Positions 16,471 through 24,791 of a stretch of 33,866 nucleotides of DNA are shown one piece after another. Origin of the DNA: an uncultured Clostridia bacterium (GTDB lineage Bacteria; Bacillota; Clostridia; Christensenellales; UBA3700); assembly GCA_947177795.1 (NCBI GenBank), contig CAMWVR010000016.1, positions 1 to 33,866 on the forward strand, written 5' to 3'. A program made the position numbers and the translations under genes. Position 1 is the stretch's first letter, and each line of letters opens with the position of its first letter. The notes under the pieces were generated by a model. It worked only from the letters and a program-made list of their open reading frames with translations. It had not been told where the DNA came from and did no database searches.

Positions 16471-17193
16471 TTAAATTATTTCTTGACTTATAATTTGCGA
16501 TACGGTCACGGGCGTGAGATTATTTTTTTCATAATAAGTCAAAATATCTCCCAACGCCGCCAAAGTATGAGCGGTCGGATGCATGAGTATCATATCTCCC
16601 GCTCCGATCTTATTGGTCGCTCTGCTATACACCAACGAGCTGTCCTTGTCTCTCCAATCAATCGTATCTCTGCTCCACATAATTACGCTCATGCCTTGAG
16701 CGTAAGCGACCTTTAAAGTCGTGTCGGAAAAACTACCCGACGGCGGAGCAAAGAGCGTTATATTATACCCGGTCAGTCCTTTTACAAGCGTATTGGTCGA
16801 AGTTATTTCCGCCTCGTTTTGTTTTGCGTCAAGCTTTGCGTGATCTTTGTGAAAATATCCGTGATTACCAAGTTCGTGACCACCCTCGATCATCTTGTCG
16901 AGATATTCCTTATTTTTCGCCGCCCAACTTCCGCCTACGAAAAACGTGGCTTTTGCATTGTGCTTAGCGAGAGTCTCAAGCATACCGTCAAGATACTCCG
17001 TACCCCAATATACGTTGATCATCAAAGCCACTTCCCCTCTCGACGTATTGCCCTTGTAATAGGGTCTGTCATTGTTTTGCGTAAAAACAAAAGAGGAATA
17101 TTGACCGCTGAAACTCACCAAAGTGAGCGTCAACAGCATTGTTATGATTATTACGTTGGTAACTGCGCTTGCAAATCTTGATACTTTCTTCAT
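16471..17193 (-). CDS. ylxY: YlxY-type polysaccharide deacetylase-like protein
   Basis: This 240-residue protein of the NodB/CE4 fold has an N-terminal membrane anchor or signal helix (about 7-32) that places the domain outside the cell. The metal-binding His pair survives in GNHGYFH, and FAPPSGSF and GDMILMHP correspond to later CE4 motifs. The first motif, normally TFDDG with the catalytic Asp, reads INVYWG, so the catalytic base is missing. As I recall it, this is characteristic of the YlxY branch. Deacetylase activity is therefore doubtful; a peptidoglycan-binding or structural role is possible. A TTG 11 codons upstream has no ribosome site, while this ATG has GAGG five bases upstream. 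It lies next to the M16 gene as in Bacillus. Confidence 0.88.
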   Translation of the reverse strand: MKKVSRFASAVTNVIIITMLLTLTLVSFSGQYSSFVFTQNNDRPYYKGNTSRGEVALMINVYWGTEYLDGMLETLAKHNAKATFFVGGSWAAKNKEYLDKMIEGGHELGNHGYFHKDHAKLDAKQNEAEITSTNTLVKGLTGYNITLFAPPSGSFSDTTLKVAYAQGMSVIMWSRDTIDWRDKDSSLVYSRATNKIGAGDMILMHPTAHTLAALGDILTYYEKNNLTPVTVSQIISQEII

Positions 17194-17265
17194 ACACACC
17201 TCAACAAAATGTATGCGTGAAGACAAGCATTTATGAATAAAGACGTGCGCTCTCAGCTCAAAAAA

Positions 17266-18036
17266 TCAATAATAAATCACAGTGGCTTTGCAAGCCTTTC
17301 TCCACCCCTGAAAAATTTTCAACTTCTTAAATAAGATAGGCGCGTAAATTGTTTGGTTGCTTCTCCAGCCGTCAAAGGCTCTCTCTCCTATATGATAAAC
17401 GGATTGCGGGATTTTTAATTCGCTGATTGCGCAGCACCCCTCAAATGCTCTCCAACCAATAATTTCCAACGTATCCGGCAACTCAACGCGCTCCAAAGAG
17501 CCGCAGCCTAAAAATGCTCTATCGTCAATTTCCACGACGGATTGCGGAATACTCACTTGCTTTAGCGCAATATTATTGCTGAATGAAGCCTTTCCCAACT
17601 TCTTAATATCGCTGTCAACGGTATACATCTCGCTTTCGCCAACGTATTTTTCAACACAATTACCTTGACCGCCTTTTGGTCCATAACTTCCGTAAGTTAC
17701 GACGACTTCGACTTTACGTCCGCCAATATACACCGACTTCAAATTTTCCAACTCGCAAAAACATTCGTTTTGCAATATTATATCCTTATTGGCTATATGT
17801 ATTTCTTGCACTCCCGAACATATTTGTAAGGAGCAATTACCGATTTTTGCCACTGATCCGGGTAAATAAATGCGCTCTATTTCATAACTGTCAAAAGGAT
17901 AATCTCCTATCTCAATCACTCCGTTAGGAATTCTGACCTCTTCGTCGCATAATCTGCAATCTTCCAAAACTCCGTCGCTTATCCACCAATCGTCGTCATC
18001 TATATTTAACAACTCTATCTCGTCTTGATTTTCCAT
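17266..18036 (-). CDS. BspA-like leucine-rich-repeat protein
   Basis: The 256 residues contain LRR_5/BspA-type repeats of about 23 residues, clearest near the C-terminus (LKQVSIPQSVVEIDDRAFLGC, then LERVELPDTLEIIGWRAFEGC, then SELKIPQSVYHIGERAFDGW), with more divergent repeats at about 35-110. An interrupting segment (about 115-155, rich in Gly and Tyr) breaks the array. There is no signal peptide, membrane helix or sorting motif, so it seems cytoplasmic, unlike classical BspA surface proteins. It has many cysteines. A longer reading frame runs upstream to 18147, but it would include the pnp terminator; the ATG used here has GAGG nine bases upstream. It is inserted between pnp and ylxY, adjacent genes in Bacillus, and carries its own consensus promoter. 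Binding partner unknown. Confidence 0.88.
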   Translation of the reverse strand: MENQDEIELLNIDDDDWWISDGVLEDCRLCDEEVRIPNGVIEIGDYPFDSYEIERIYLPGSVAKIGNCSLQICSGVQEIHIANKDIILQNECFCELENLKSVYIGGRKVEVVVTYGSYGPKGGQGNCVEKYVGESEMYTVDSDIKKLGKASFSNNIALKQVSIPQSVVEIDDRAFLGCGSLERVELPDTLEIIGWRAFEGCCAISELKIPQSVYHIGERAFDGWRSNQTIYAPILFKKLKIFQGWRKACKATVIYY

Positions 18037-18069
18037 ATTACTTATCCTCTCTTGGAATTGAATAAGATT

Positions 18070-18098
18070 ATTATAATATCTATTTATATGATTGTCAA
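18070..18098 (-). promoter_or_regulatory. Consensus sigma-A promoter of the LRR gene
   Basis: TTGACA (18093-18098), a 17-base spacer and TATAAT (18070-18075): a perfect match, placed immediately after the pnp terminator stem. Confidence 0.85.
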
Positions 18099-18099
18099 T

Positions 18100-18133
18100 A
18101 TTAAAAGGGAGCAACCTTACGATTGCTCCCTTT
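18100..18133 (-). terminator. Rho-independent terminator after pnp
   Basis: An 11-bp perfect stem (AAAGGGAGCAA/TTGCTCCCTTT at 18104-18114 and 18123-18133) ends in TTTTAAT on the minus strand. Confidence 0.85.
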
Positions 18134-18150
18134 GCTTTGTTTGGCAATTA

Positions 18151-20235
18151 TTACTTAAGCACTTCCAAAAGTCTCAACGCAACGCCCTTGTCGTTGATGT
18201 CGATGACTTTTACTCTTACCTTATCGCCGATATTGACTACGTCCTCGACTTTCTCTACTCTCTCTTTCTTGAGCTTTGAAATGTGAATCATTGCGTCCTT
18301 GCCGGGAGCGATCTCAACGAATGCGCCGAAGTTCATGATTCTGACGACTCTGCCTTCGAATTCTTCGTCGATTTCGGGATCGTTGGCAATGAGCTCTATA
18401 GTCTTTCTAGCCTTTGCGTTCATATCCTCATTGATACCCGATACGAGTACGTTGCCGAAATCGTCTATATCAATCTTGACGCCCGTCTCGTCGATAATCT
18501 TGTTGATTACCTTACCGCCGCTGCCGATTACGTCCTTAATCTTATTAGGATCTATGCTGAAAGATACAATCTTAGGAGCATACTTGGAAAGCGATTTTTG
18601 CGGAGCAGGCAAAACTTCAAGCATCTTGTCGAGAATAAAGAGTCTTCCCTTTTTAGCTTGAGCCAAAGCCTTGCGCAATATCTCTTCGTTGATACCTTTA
18701 ATCTTGATATCCATTTGAATAGCCGTGATACCGTCTACAGTACCTGCTACCTTGAAGTCCATATCTCCGAAGAAGTCTTCAAGTCCTTGAATATCCGTCA
18801 AGACAGATATCTTAGACTTGTCCTCGTTGCTGATAAGTCCCATTGCAACGCCTGCTACGGGTTTTTTGATTGGTACGCCTGCGTCCATAAGAGCCAACGT
18901 AGATCCGCATACGGAAGCCTGCGACGTAGAACCGTTTGACGAAATAACTTCGCTTACCGTACGGATAGCGTATGGGAAGGACTCCACTGACGGGAGCATC
19001 GGCTCCAAAGCTCTCTCTGCCAAAGCGCCGTGACCGATCTCTCTTCTGCCTGGGCTCTTGAGCGGCTTAGCCTCGCCCGTGCTGTACGGCGGCATGTTGT
19101 AGTGATGAATATATCTCTTGCATACTTCGTCGTCGAGACCTTCGAGCTTTTGAACTTCGGATAGACTTCCGAGCGTACATATAGTCATGACTTGAGTTTG
19201 ACCTCTTGTAAATACGCCGCTGCCGTGAACTCTCGGCAATACGCCGTGTTCGCACCAGATAGGTCTGATTTCTTCAAGACTTCTTCCGTCGGGTCTGACG
19301 CCCTTGTCCAAAATCTTTGCTCTTACCTTTGCTTTCTTCATTGCGTATAAGGTCTCTGCGATGTCTTTCTTTCCGTCGGGGAACTGCTCTGCAAAGTGCG
19401 AGAATACGTCTTCGTCGAGAGCGTCCTCAGCCTTGTCTCTGTCCTGTCTGTTGAAGTTGTCAAGCACTGCGTCCATTTTCTTGTCAGCATATGCCTTGAC
19501 AGCCTCTTCGATTTCGGGAGTCGGGTGGTAAAGATTTGGTACAATCTTCTCCTTGCCGATTTGCTTTTGAATATCTTCGATAAATGCGACGATCTTCTTG
19601 ATTTCTTCGTGACCGAACAAAATTGCGCCGATCATCTCTTCTTCGGTGAGTTCGTTAGCGCCTGCCTCAACCATCAAGATAGCCTCTTTGGTCCCGCTCA
19701 AAGACAAGTGAAGTCTTGACTTCTCTCTTTGCTCGGTATTTGGGTTGATGACGTACTGTCCGTCAACGAATCCGACGATTACCGAACCCGTGGGTCCTGC
19801 AAAAGGAATATCGGATATGCTCAACGCAACAGAACTACCTATCATCGCATATACTTCAGGCGGAAGATCGGGATCTACCGACAAAGCCGTAGCAACTACT
19901 GCAACGTCGTTGAAGAATCCCTTTGGGAACAACGGACGAAGAGGTCTGTCAATAAGTCTTGAAGTCAATATAGCCTTGTCGCTTGCTCTGCCCTCGCGCT
20001 TTTTGAAACCTCCGGGGATCTTGCCTACAGAATACATTTTTTCTTCATAATCTACTCCGAGAGGGAAAAAGTCAATTCCGTCTCTGGGAGTTTTTGCCAT
20101 GGTCACGTTGACCATTACGGCAGTCTCGCCACATCTTACGATACAGCTGCCGTTGCTGAGACCGCAATACGCGCCCGTCTCAACACTGACTTCTCTACCG
20201 CCGATAGTGGTTGTAAAAATCTTTCTATTTATCAT
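18151..20235 (-). CDS. pnp: Polyribonucleotide nucleotidyltransferase (PNPase)
   Basis: PNPase is a phosphorolytic 3'-5' exoribonuclease of the mRNA-decay machinery, working as a trimer and partner of RNase Y in Gram-positive bacteria. Its 694 residues show two RNase-PH domains with FFPLGVDYEEKMYSVGKIPGGFKKREGR and RREIGHGALAERAL as signatures. The C-terminal RNA-binding parts are a KH domain with GSGG at 571-574 and an S1 domain from about 627. The end is compact, without the long tail found in some species. A TTG five codons upstream lies inside the ribosome site itself; the ATG here has GGAGG eight bases upstream. It follows rpsO as in most bacteria, with a terminator hairpin between them. 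Confidence 0.97.
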   Translation of the reverse strand: MINRKIFTTTIGGREVSVETGAYCGLSNGSCIVRCGETAVMVNVTMAKTPRDGIDFFPLGVDYEEKMYSVGKIPGGFKKREGRASDKAILTSRLIDRPLRPLFPKGFFNDVAVVATALSVDPDLPPEVYAMIGSSVALSISDIPFAGPTGSVIVGFVDGQYVINPNTEQREKSRLHLSLSGTKEAILMVEAGANELTEEEMIGAILFGHEEIKKIVAFIEDIQKQIGKEKIVPNLYHPTPEIEEAVKAYADKKMDAVLDNFNRQDRDKAEDALDEDVFSHFAEQFPDGKKDIAETLYAMKKAKVRAKILDKGVRPDGRSLEEIRPIWCEHGVLPRVHGSGVFTRGQTQVMTICTLGSLSEVQKLEGLDDEVCKRYIHHYNMPPYSTGEAKPLKSPGRREIGHGALAERALEPMLPSVESFPYAIRTVSEVISSNGSTSQASVCGSTLALMDAGVPIKKPVAGVAMGLISNEDKSKISVLTDIQGLEDFFGDMDFKVAGTVDGITAIQMDIKIKGINEEILRKALAQAKKGRLFILDKMLEVLPAPQKSLSKYAPKIVSFSIDPNKIKDVIGSGGKVINKIIDETGVKIDIDDFGNVLVSGINEDMNAKARKTIELIANDPEIDEEFEGRVVRIMNFGAFVEIAPGKDAMIHISKLKKERVEKVEDVVNIGDKVRVKVIDINDKGVALRLLEVLK

Positions 20236-20283
20236 CAAACTAACCTCCAATAATTAGTAATTTAATCAAAATTATATGTTTAG

Positions 20284-20316
20284 CTTAAAAATAAGGGGTG
20301 TCAAAAGACAACCCCA
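20284..20316 (-). terminator. Terminator or attenuator between rpsO and pnp
   Basis: GGGGTTGTC/GACACCCC stem with a one-base bulge and TTTT loop (20295-20302 with 20307-20315), followed by TTATTTTT on the minus strand. Since I find no good promoter between it and pnp, it may be partial and set the rpsO:pnp ratio. Confidence 0.7.
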
Positions 20317-20323
20317 TATTTTT

Positions 20324-20602
20324 TTACTTTCTAATGCCGAGTTTTGCAATCAATTCGCGGTAGCGCTCAATGTCGGTATCTTTGAGGTACTTCAACATAC
20401 TTCTTCTCTTACCTACCATTTGCAACAGACCTCTTCTTGAGTGGAAGTCATTCTTGTGCTCTGCAAAGTGGTCGTTAAGTTGCAAAATTCTCTGCGTCAA
20501 AAGCGCAATTTGAACTTCCGGAGAACCCGTATCTCCCTCGTGCTTTGCAAAAGCGTTGATAACTTCTTGCTTGGTCATTTCTTTTACGTTGATAATTTCC
20601 AT
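20324..20602 (-). CDS. rpsO: 30S ribosomal protein S15
   Basis: S15 is a primary 16S rRNA-binding protein of the 30S platform. The 92 residues contain the strongly conserved [30 protein letters not shown] and YRELIAKLG blocks. The N-terminus is three residues longer than in Bacillus, but the ATG is certain because AAGGAGG lies six bases before it. In several bacteria S15 represses its own mRNA through a structured leader, and the ~100-base leader here (20603-20704) has repeats and a tiny reading frame that could serve that purpose. It is upstream of pnp as usual. Confidence 0.97.
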   Translation of the reverse strand: MEIINVKEMTKQEVINAFAKHEGDTGSPEVQIALLTQRILQLNDHFAEHKNDFHSRRGLLQMVGKRRSMLKYLKDTDIERYRELIAKLGIRK

Positions 20603-20631
20603 TTTTAGCCTCCTTTCTCGAAATTATTAAT

Positions 20632-20679
20632 TTAGCGATAGCCAAGTAAAACATCGGAGTCGTTGTCAAACCTAGCCAT
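20632..20679 (-). other. Possible 15-codon leader reading frame before rpsO
   Basis: An ATG in the rpsO leader opens a frame encoding MARFDNDSDVLLGYR, ending in TAA 29 bases before the rpsO start. AAGG is upstream but about 12 bases away, longer than normal spacing. It overlaps a direct repeat (TAAC-A-TGGCTA and TTAC-T-TGGCTA on the minus strand), so it may be a by-product of a structured leader and not translated. Confidence 0.25.
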
Positions 20680-20710
20680 GTTACTTCGTATCCTTTTGAG
20701 ATACAGTATT

Positions 20711-20739
20711 ATTCTAACACACTTTATTTTGCGTTGCAA
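20711..20739 (-). promoter_or_regulatory. Sigma-A promoter of rpsO
   Basis: TTGCAA (20734-20739), a 17-base spacer and TAGAAT (20711-20716); transcript start near 20704, giving a ~100-base leader. No convincing terminator separates the preceding glycoside hydrolase gene, so read-through is possible. Confidence 0.6.
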
Positions 20740-20772
20740 GCATTTTTAGCGCTGTATTTTAAATATTATTTA

Positions 20773-22731
20773 TTACTTTATATCAACTATATATTTTTTT
20801 TCGCCTTTGTCGATTTTTATATCCTCGCCGTTGACCGTAACCGTATATTCGTCACCGTTCTTAATATATAAATCAAATTTCTTACCGCACAATTGCATAT
20901 TGCTTATCTCAAAATACTCCCATCCATTAGGCAAATTGGGTTTAATTTCAAATTTATTAAAACCTATCGGTCTATATCCTAAAATTCCCTCGGTAAAAAT
21001 TCGTACATAAAGAGCGCTTTCCGCCGAGAGTTGCGCAGAATTACCTTCGGGAAAGGCTTCAATAGGATAAGGCGGATGAAAGCCTAGCAAACGCTCTTTG
21101 GTATATCTGCCCAAAAGGTCGACTGCTTTTTCGCTCTCCCCCACGTAAAACAAGCCTCTCAATGCGTATAACAACGAGCGATCCCAATATGTCTTCTCTC
21201 CGCTTCGCGACAACATTCCGTTGTCTTTACACAACTTATCGCTCAGCATTGCGCTTACCGTCTGCTCTCGCCTGCAATCGATCCCCATTACCAGCGGCAA
21301 GCATATCCAAGAGCGAAGATTTGACTCCTCTTTGCAATATCGATAAGTCTCATACCCCTCAACTTTTGCGCCGAAATAATTTTCTATGCCGTCTCTTATT
21401 CTCATTGCGTCAACCAAAGCCTCTTCGGCTTTTTTATACTCTCCCAACTCCTTATACAAATAATTGAGAGAAATAAAAGCGTCGTAAGTAATGCAAGCGG
21501 TCGAAAGATTTGCCTTTCCGCTTTCAAAGCGATTTTCAAGTTCGTCGCTGTCGCTTTTTACAATACCGTCGGCTGTAATTTGACCTTTGACGTATCGTTG
21601 AGCAATTTCTATTGACGGCAAGAATTCAATCGCCATTTGCCTGTCGCCCGTAGACAAAAGATAACGGCATAATCCGTACAAAAACATAGAATTATCGCCT
21701 CTATCTCCCGCCCCATTCCATACGTCGTCTCCGCAAGCGACGATACTTGAAGGTATTGCCTTATTCTTGTCGGCATATCTTGCAAACAACTTATAACAAT
21801 TGACACTCTGTTCTTTTGCGATTGAATAATTTAAATATGCAAACAATGGATTGGCGTACTCGCATTGATCGTTTGTCCACAAAGCGGCGTAATAGTTTCC
21901 TCCGCCGGGAGCGTGCATCAGACCGTTTTTGGTCTTAAAAATACTCTCGCTCGCTCTGATTTTGCAAAATTCAATCATTCTATTGACTTCTTTATCGGGG
22001 GTAATAACTTGCATACAGCTCTTCATTTGATCAACGAACTGCTTACGCATAACAAATTGATGTTCTATCTGCTTTGCGTCTAGTCTATCTACTCCGTTAC
22101 ATACAAGAATAGTTTTTTCTTCAAAAGGCTCCAGACACAACTTATCGGTTCTGTTATTAAGCTTTTTCCCTTCAAAATAGACGTCCGTAAATAACAATCG
22201 CGATTTTGAATCATCAAAAAATACTTTAAGTATTCTTCTCAACGGTTTTTTGTTTTTAACCGTGACGGTTTGTTTTTTGTCGACGGTATTTTTCAATACG
22301 ATTTTCTCAATCAACGCTTTTTTGTCACACGCAGGACAAAGCATATGCTTTATCTCTACGCCGTCTACACTTTGGTAAAAGTTAAGCAATCCGTCAAACT
22401 CGACTTTATCTGCTTTGATTGGCTTATCAAAGGACAATTCAATACTCTTAAAGTTATACGAAAGGCTTCCTCTCGTTTCGTTAGGCACGACTCTTATCTG
22501 CGGAAATACGCAGAATCTATAGAGTTTTAGGCACCTATCCTTGTCAATCTTATAACTCAAAATTGTCGAAGTTTCAAAACCCGACATTTCTATATGATTA
22601 TAATGCGGTAATTTATCGCAAGAAAATACTATACCGTCGTCTTGACAGGTATACAACTCGCCTATTTGTTCATCACCGCCAAATTTCGTCCATTTTGGAA
22701 ATATCTTTGGTTTTTTATATATCAATTTCAT
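20773..22731 (-). CDS. Six-hairpin-type glycoside hydrolase, family not assigned
   Basis: The 652 residues fit three parts: an N-terminal beta-rich domain (about 1-235), an (alpha/alpha)6-barrel-like helical domain (about 240-590) and a short C-terminal beta domain. Barrel hallmarks are LWTNDQCEYANP (285-296), GDDVWNGAGDRGDNSMFLYGL (334-354), YWDRSLLYAL, and AFPEGNSAQLSAESALYVRIFTEGILGYRP near the end; that last block resembles GH78/GH63-like six-hairpin enzymes. I cannot name the catalytic acids or the substrate. There is no signal peptide, so it should act on imported oligosaccharides inside the cell. GAGGA lies six bases before the ATG, overlapping the hemZ end 15 bases away, so it is the last gene of the relA operon. 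A metabolic gene in this operon is unusual. Confidence 0.75.
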   Translation of the reverse strand: MKLIYKKPKIFPKWTKFGGDEQIGELYTCQDDGIVFSCDKLPHYNHIEMSGFETSTILSYKIDKDRCLKLYRFCVFPQIRVVPNETRGSLSYNFKSIELSFDKPIKADKVEFDGLLNFYQSVDGVEIKHMLCPACDKKALIEKIVLKNTVDKKQTVTVKNKKPLRRILKVFFDDSKSRLLFTDVYFEGKKLNNRTDKLCLEPFEEKTILVCNGVDRLDAKQIEHQFVMRKQFVDQMKSCMQVITPDKEVNRMIEFCKIRASESIFKTKNGLMHAPGGGNYYAALWTNDQCEYANPLFAYLNYSIAKEQSVNCYKLFARYADKNKAIPSSIVACGDDVWNGAGDRGDNSMFLYGLCRYLLSTGDRQMAIEFLPSIEIAQRYVKGQITADGIVKSDSDELENRFESGKANLSTACITYDAFISLNYLYKELGEYKKAEEALVDAMRIRDGIENYFGAKVEGYETYRYCKEESNLRSWICLPLVMGIDCRREQTVSAMLSDKLCKDNGMLSRSGEKTYWDRSLLYALRGLFYVGESEKAVDLLGRYTKERLLGFHPPYPIEAFPEGNSAQLSAESALYVRIFTEGILGYRPIGFNKFEIKPNLPNGWEYFEISNMQLCGKKFDLYIKNGDEYTVTVNGEDIKIDKGEKKYIVDIK

Positions 22732-22746
22732 TACGATTCCTCATTC

Positions 22747-24177
22747 TCAAGAAAAAAACTTTTCTTTATCCTCCAGCATTTTATCTCGTCTTTGCAAATA
22801 TACGTCAAGTCCCTTAGGATTTGCAAGACGCTCCAATCTGTCGCCGTCAAAAATCCTTTTTGATATTCCCCCTGCGCCGTTGGCGATAATACTCGACACT
22901 TCTTCCATTATATGAACGTTGTATATACAAGCCTTGCCCTCTTTGCAATAGCCGACGTTCTCCAAATTTCCGCTCATATACTTTTGCTTATACATATAAT
23001 ACGGCAGATAACCGCTTTTTTCAAGAGCCTTTTGCGCATAATTTACCATAGAATTTGCTAACTCAAACGAAGAATTATCATATCCGCCCACTTTTAAGGC
23101 AGATCCTTTCTTTAATGCAAGCGTATGTACCGTAATATTGTCGGGATCAAGCGCAATTGCGCAATCTACCGAGCGGCGGAAGTCCTCTTCGCTCTCCTGC
23201 GGCAACATAGCTATCAAATCCATATTTATATCAAAATCATATCCCCTTGCCATATTATAGACGTGGTATATCTCATCTATAGTGTGACTTCTGCTTATCA
23301 AATCAAGAGTCTTTTGGTTGAAAGTCTGCGGATTGACGGAAATTCTCGTGACTCCGTACTTGCTCATTATATCCAACTTAGACTTTGTAATAGTATCGGG
23401 ACGCCCTGCTTCCACAGTATATTCGTCGCAATCGAACTTACTTTCTTTTATTATTCTCTCAAAGTTGATATCGTCAAGCGACGTCGGCGTACCTCCGCCG
23501 ATATATACTGACGAAACTTTTAATCCCATTTTATCTATAATTTTTTTAGTACGTTTAAGTTCATCTATGAGTATATCACAATACGGAGTTACGAACTGCT
23601 TTATTCTATTCAGCTCTGCCGAAATAAAAGAACAGTAACTGCACCTAGAGACGCATATCGGAATATTGACGAATACGTCAACTTCATTGTCACGGACCTG
23701 ATAAATGCCCCTTTGATTATTGCAAATATTCTTTATCAGATCTACTTTACCTTGCGATACCTTGAGCGTATCCAAAAAATACTTCTCGGCGTCCAATCCC
23801 TTTTCCAAAGTCTCGTGATAAAGTTTGGTGGGGCGTATTCCCGTCAAAGAACCGTATGGCAAAGTTTGTCCTGTCAGCTTAGCGATAAAATCATACAGCA
23901 TGACTTTGCTGTGACGCTTGATTTGCGCGTTGCGTTTTATCTCATAATGTTGACTTTCTCTATCCGCAAGAAATACTTTGTCAAGCGTAAAACTTCTTAA
24001 GACTTTTGAATTATTGCATTTTATCAAGCAATCAAATATATTTTCTTCTATTTTGTTAAGTTCAAGCGACAGCAGCTCTCCGTAATCGTCAAACACGATA
24101 TACGGGTAAAATGCCCTTAATATATCTCTGTAATCATTGTCGAATTCTTGCTTGTTGCAGGCAAATTTTATCTTCAT
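22747..24177 (-). CDS. hemZ: HemZ-type radical SAM protein (coproporphyrinogen dehydrogenase-like)
   Basis: The 476 residues belong to the HemN/HemW/HemZ group. An N-terminal ~165-residue extension precedes the radical-SAM domain, as in Bacillus HemZ; it contains YGSLTGIRPTKL, a HemZ hallmark. The cluster motif is Cys175, Cys179 and Cys182 (ICVSRCSYCSF), followed by YIGGGTPTSL and TVEAGRPDTI, where HemN has GGGTPT and E-NP-ES-type motifs. True oxidative decarboxylation of coproporphyrinogen is not proven for HemZ proteins in heme-less Clostridia; a HemW-like heme-handling or other radical role is possible. Position after dtd and a metallo-beta-lactamase gene is standard in Clostridia. AAGGTG lies four bases before the ATG. 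Confidence 0.9.
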   Translation of the reverse strand: MKIKFACNKQEFDNDYRDILRAFYPYIVFDDYGELLSLELNKIEENIFDCLIKCNNSKVLRSFTLDKVFLADRESQHYEIKRNAQIKRHSKVMLYDFIAKLTGQTLPYGSLTGIRPTKLYHETLEKGLDAEKYFLDTLKVSQGKVDLIKNICNNQRGIYQVRDNEVDVFVNIPICVSRCSYCSFISAELNRIKQFVTPYCDILIDELKRTKKIIDKMGLKVSSVYIGGGTPTSLDDINFERIIKESKFDCDEYTVEAGRPDTITKSKLDIMSKYGVTRISVNPQTFNQKTLDLISRSHTIDEIYHVYNMARGYDFDINMDLIAMLPQESEEDFRRSVDCAIALDPDNITVHTLALKKGSALKVGGYDNSSFELANSMVNYAQKALEKSGYLPYYMYKQKYMSGNLENVGYCKEGKACIYNVHIMEEVSSIIANGAGGISKRIFDGDRLERLANPKGLDVYLQRRDKMLEDKEKFFS

Positions 24178-24185
24178 TCTACACC

Positions 24186-24785
24186 TTAAAAAATCTCATT
24201 ATTGGCGCGTTCATAGGCAAGCGTCGTGCTCGGTCCATGTCCGCACAACAAGACGTAATCTCCTTGCAAATCAAAAATCTTTTGAATTGAATTTTGAAGA
24301 GTAACAAAGTCTCCCCCTCTCAAATCATATCTTCCGTAGCTATCTCTGAAGATGGTGTCTCCGCAAAAAATCACGTCTTCGCAAATATAACATACGCCGC
24401 CTTTAGAATGTCCCGGAGTGTGTAATACTTTGATTTTTTGACCGCATAGCGTGATTTCGTCGCCCTCTTCTACAGTCTCGTCTACGTCAAATCTCTTATA
24501 CTTTCTGCCGAAATCAAGCGGATTATCTATAAAGTCGACATCCATTTTGTGCATATAAACTTTTGCGCCATACTTCTCTTTTAGAAAAGCTACTCCGCCG
24601 ATATGATCAAAGTGTCCGTGCGTAAGCAATATGCCCTCAAGTCGAAGATTGTTGGCGTCAATATAATCCGTCAGCTTATTGCTCTCGGTAGACGGATCGA
24701 CTATAAAGCAAGTCTTATCCTCTTGATTTTCCACCAAATACGTATTGTTACTTAGCAATCCCAAGACAAAAGTAGTTATCTTCAT
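24186..24785 (-). CDS. MBL-fold metallo-hydrolase (glyoxalase II-like)
   Basis: The 199 residues have a complete metallo-beta-lactamase active site. THGHFDHIGG gives His56, His58, Asp60 and His61; HTPGHSKGG gives the next His; CGDTIFRDSYGR gives the bridging Asp; and LLCGHGPSTT gives the last His. The compact size and motif spacing match YcbL-like hydrolases rather than full glyoxalase II, so the substrate is uncertain. It is cytoplasmic. It starts six bases after the dtd stop with GGAG 12 bases upstream, inside the dtd end, so translation is probably coupled. It is eight bases from hemZ. Confidence 0.92.
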   Translation of the reverse strand: MKITTFVLGLLSNNTYLVENQEDKTCFIVDPSTESNKLTDYIDANNLRLEGILLTHGHFDHIGGVAFLKEKYGAKVYMHKMDVDFIDNPLDFGRKYKRFDVDETVEEGDEITLCGQKIKVLHTPGHSKGGVCYICEDVIFCGDTIFRDSYGRYDLRGGDFVTLQNSIQKIFDLQGDYVLLCGHGPSTTLAYERANNEIF

Positions 24786-24791
24786 AGGTAT

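Noticed and set aside
17208..17236. Sigma-E-like pattern TCATAAA-14-CATACATT before ylxY
   Set aside because: The -10 match is excellent, but the transcript would start inside or after the GAGG ribosome site, so it is unlikely to drive ylxY as annotated.
18037..18147. Longer N-terminus for the LRR protein
   Set aside because: The extra codons run through a consensus promoter and into the pnp terminator region, while the ATG at 18036 has a good ribosome site.
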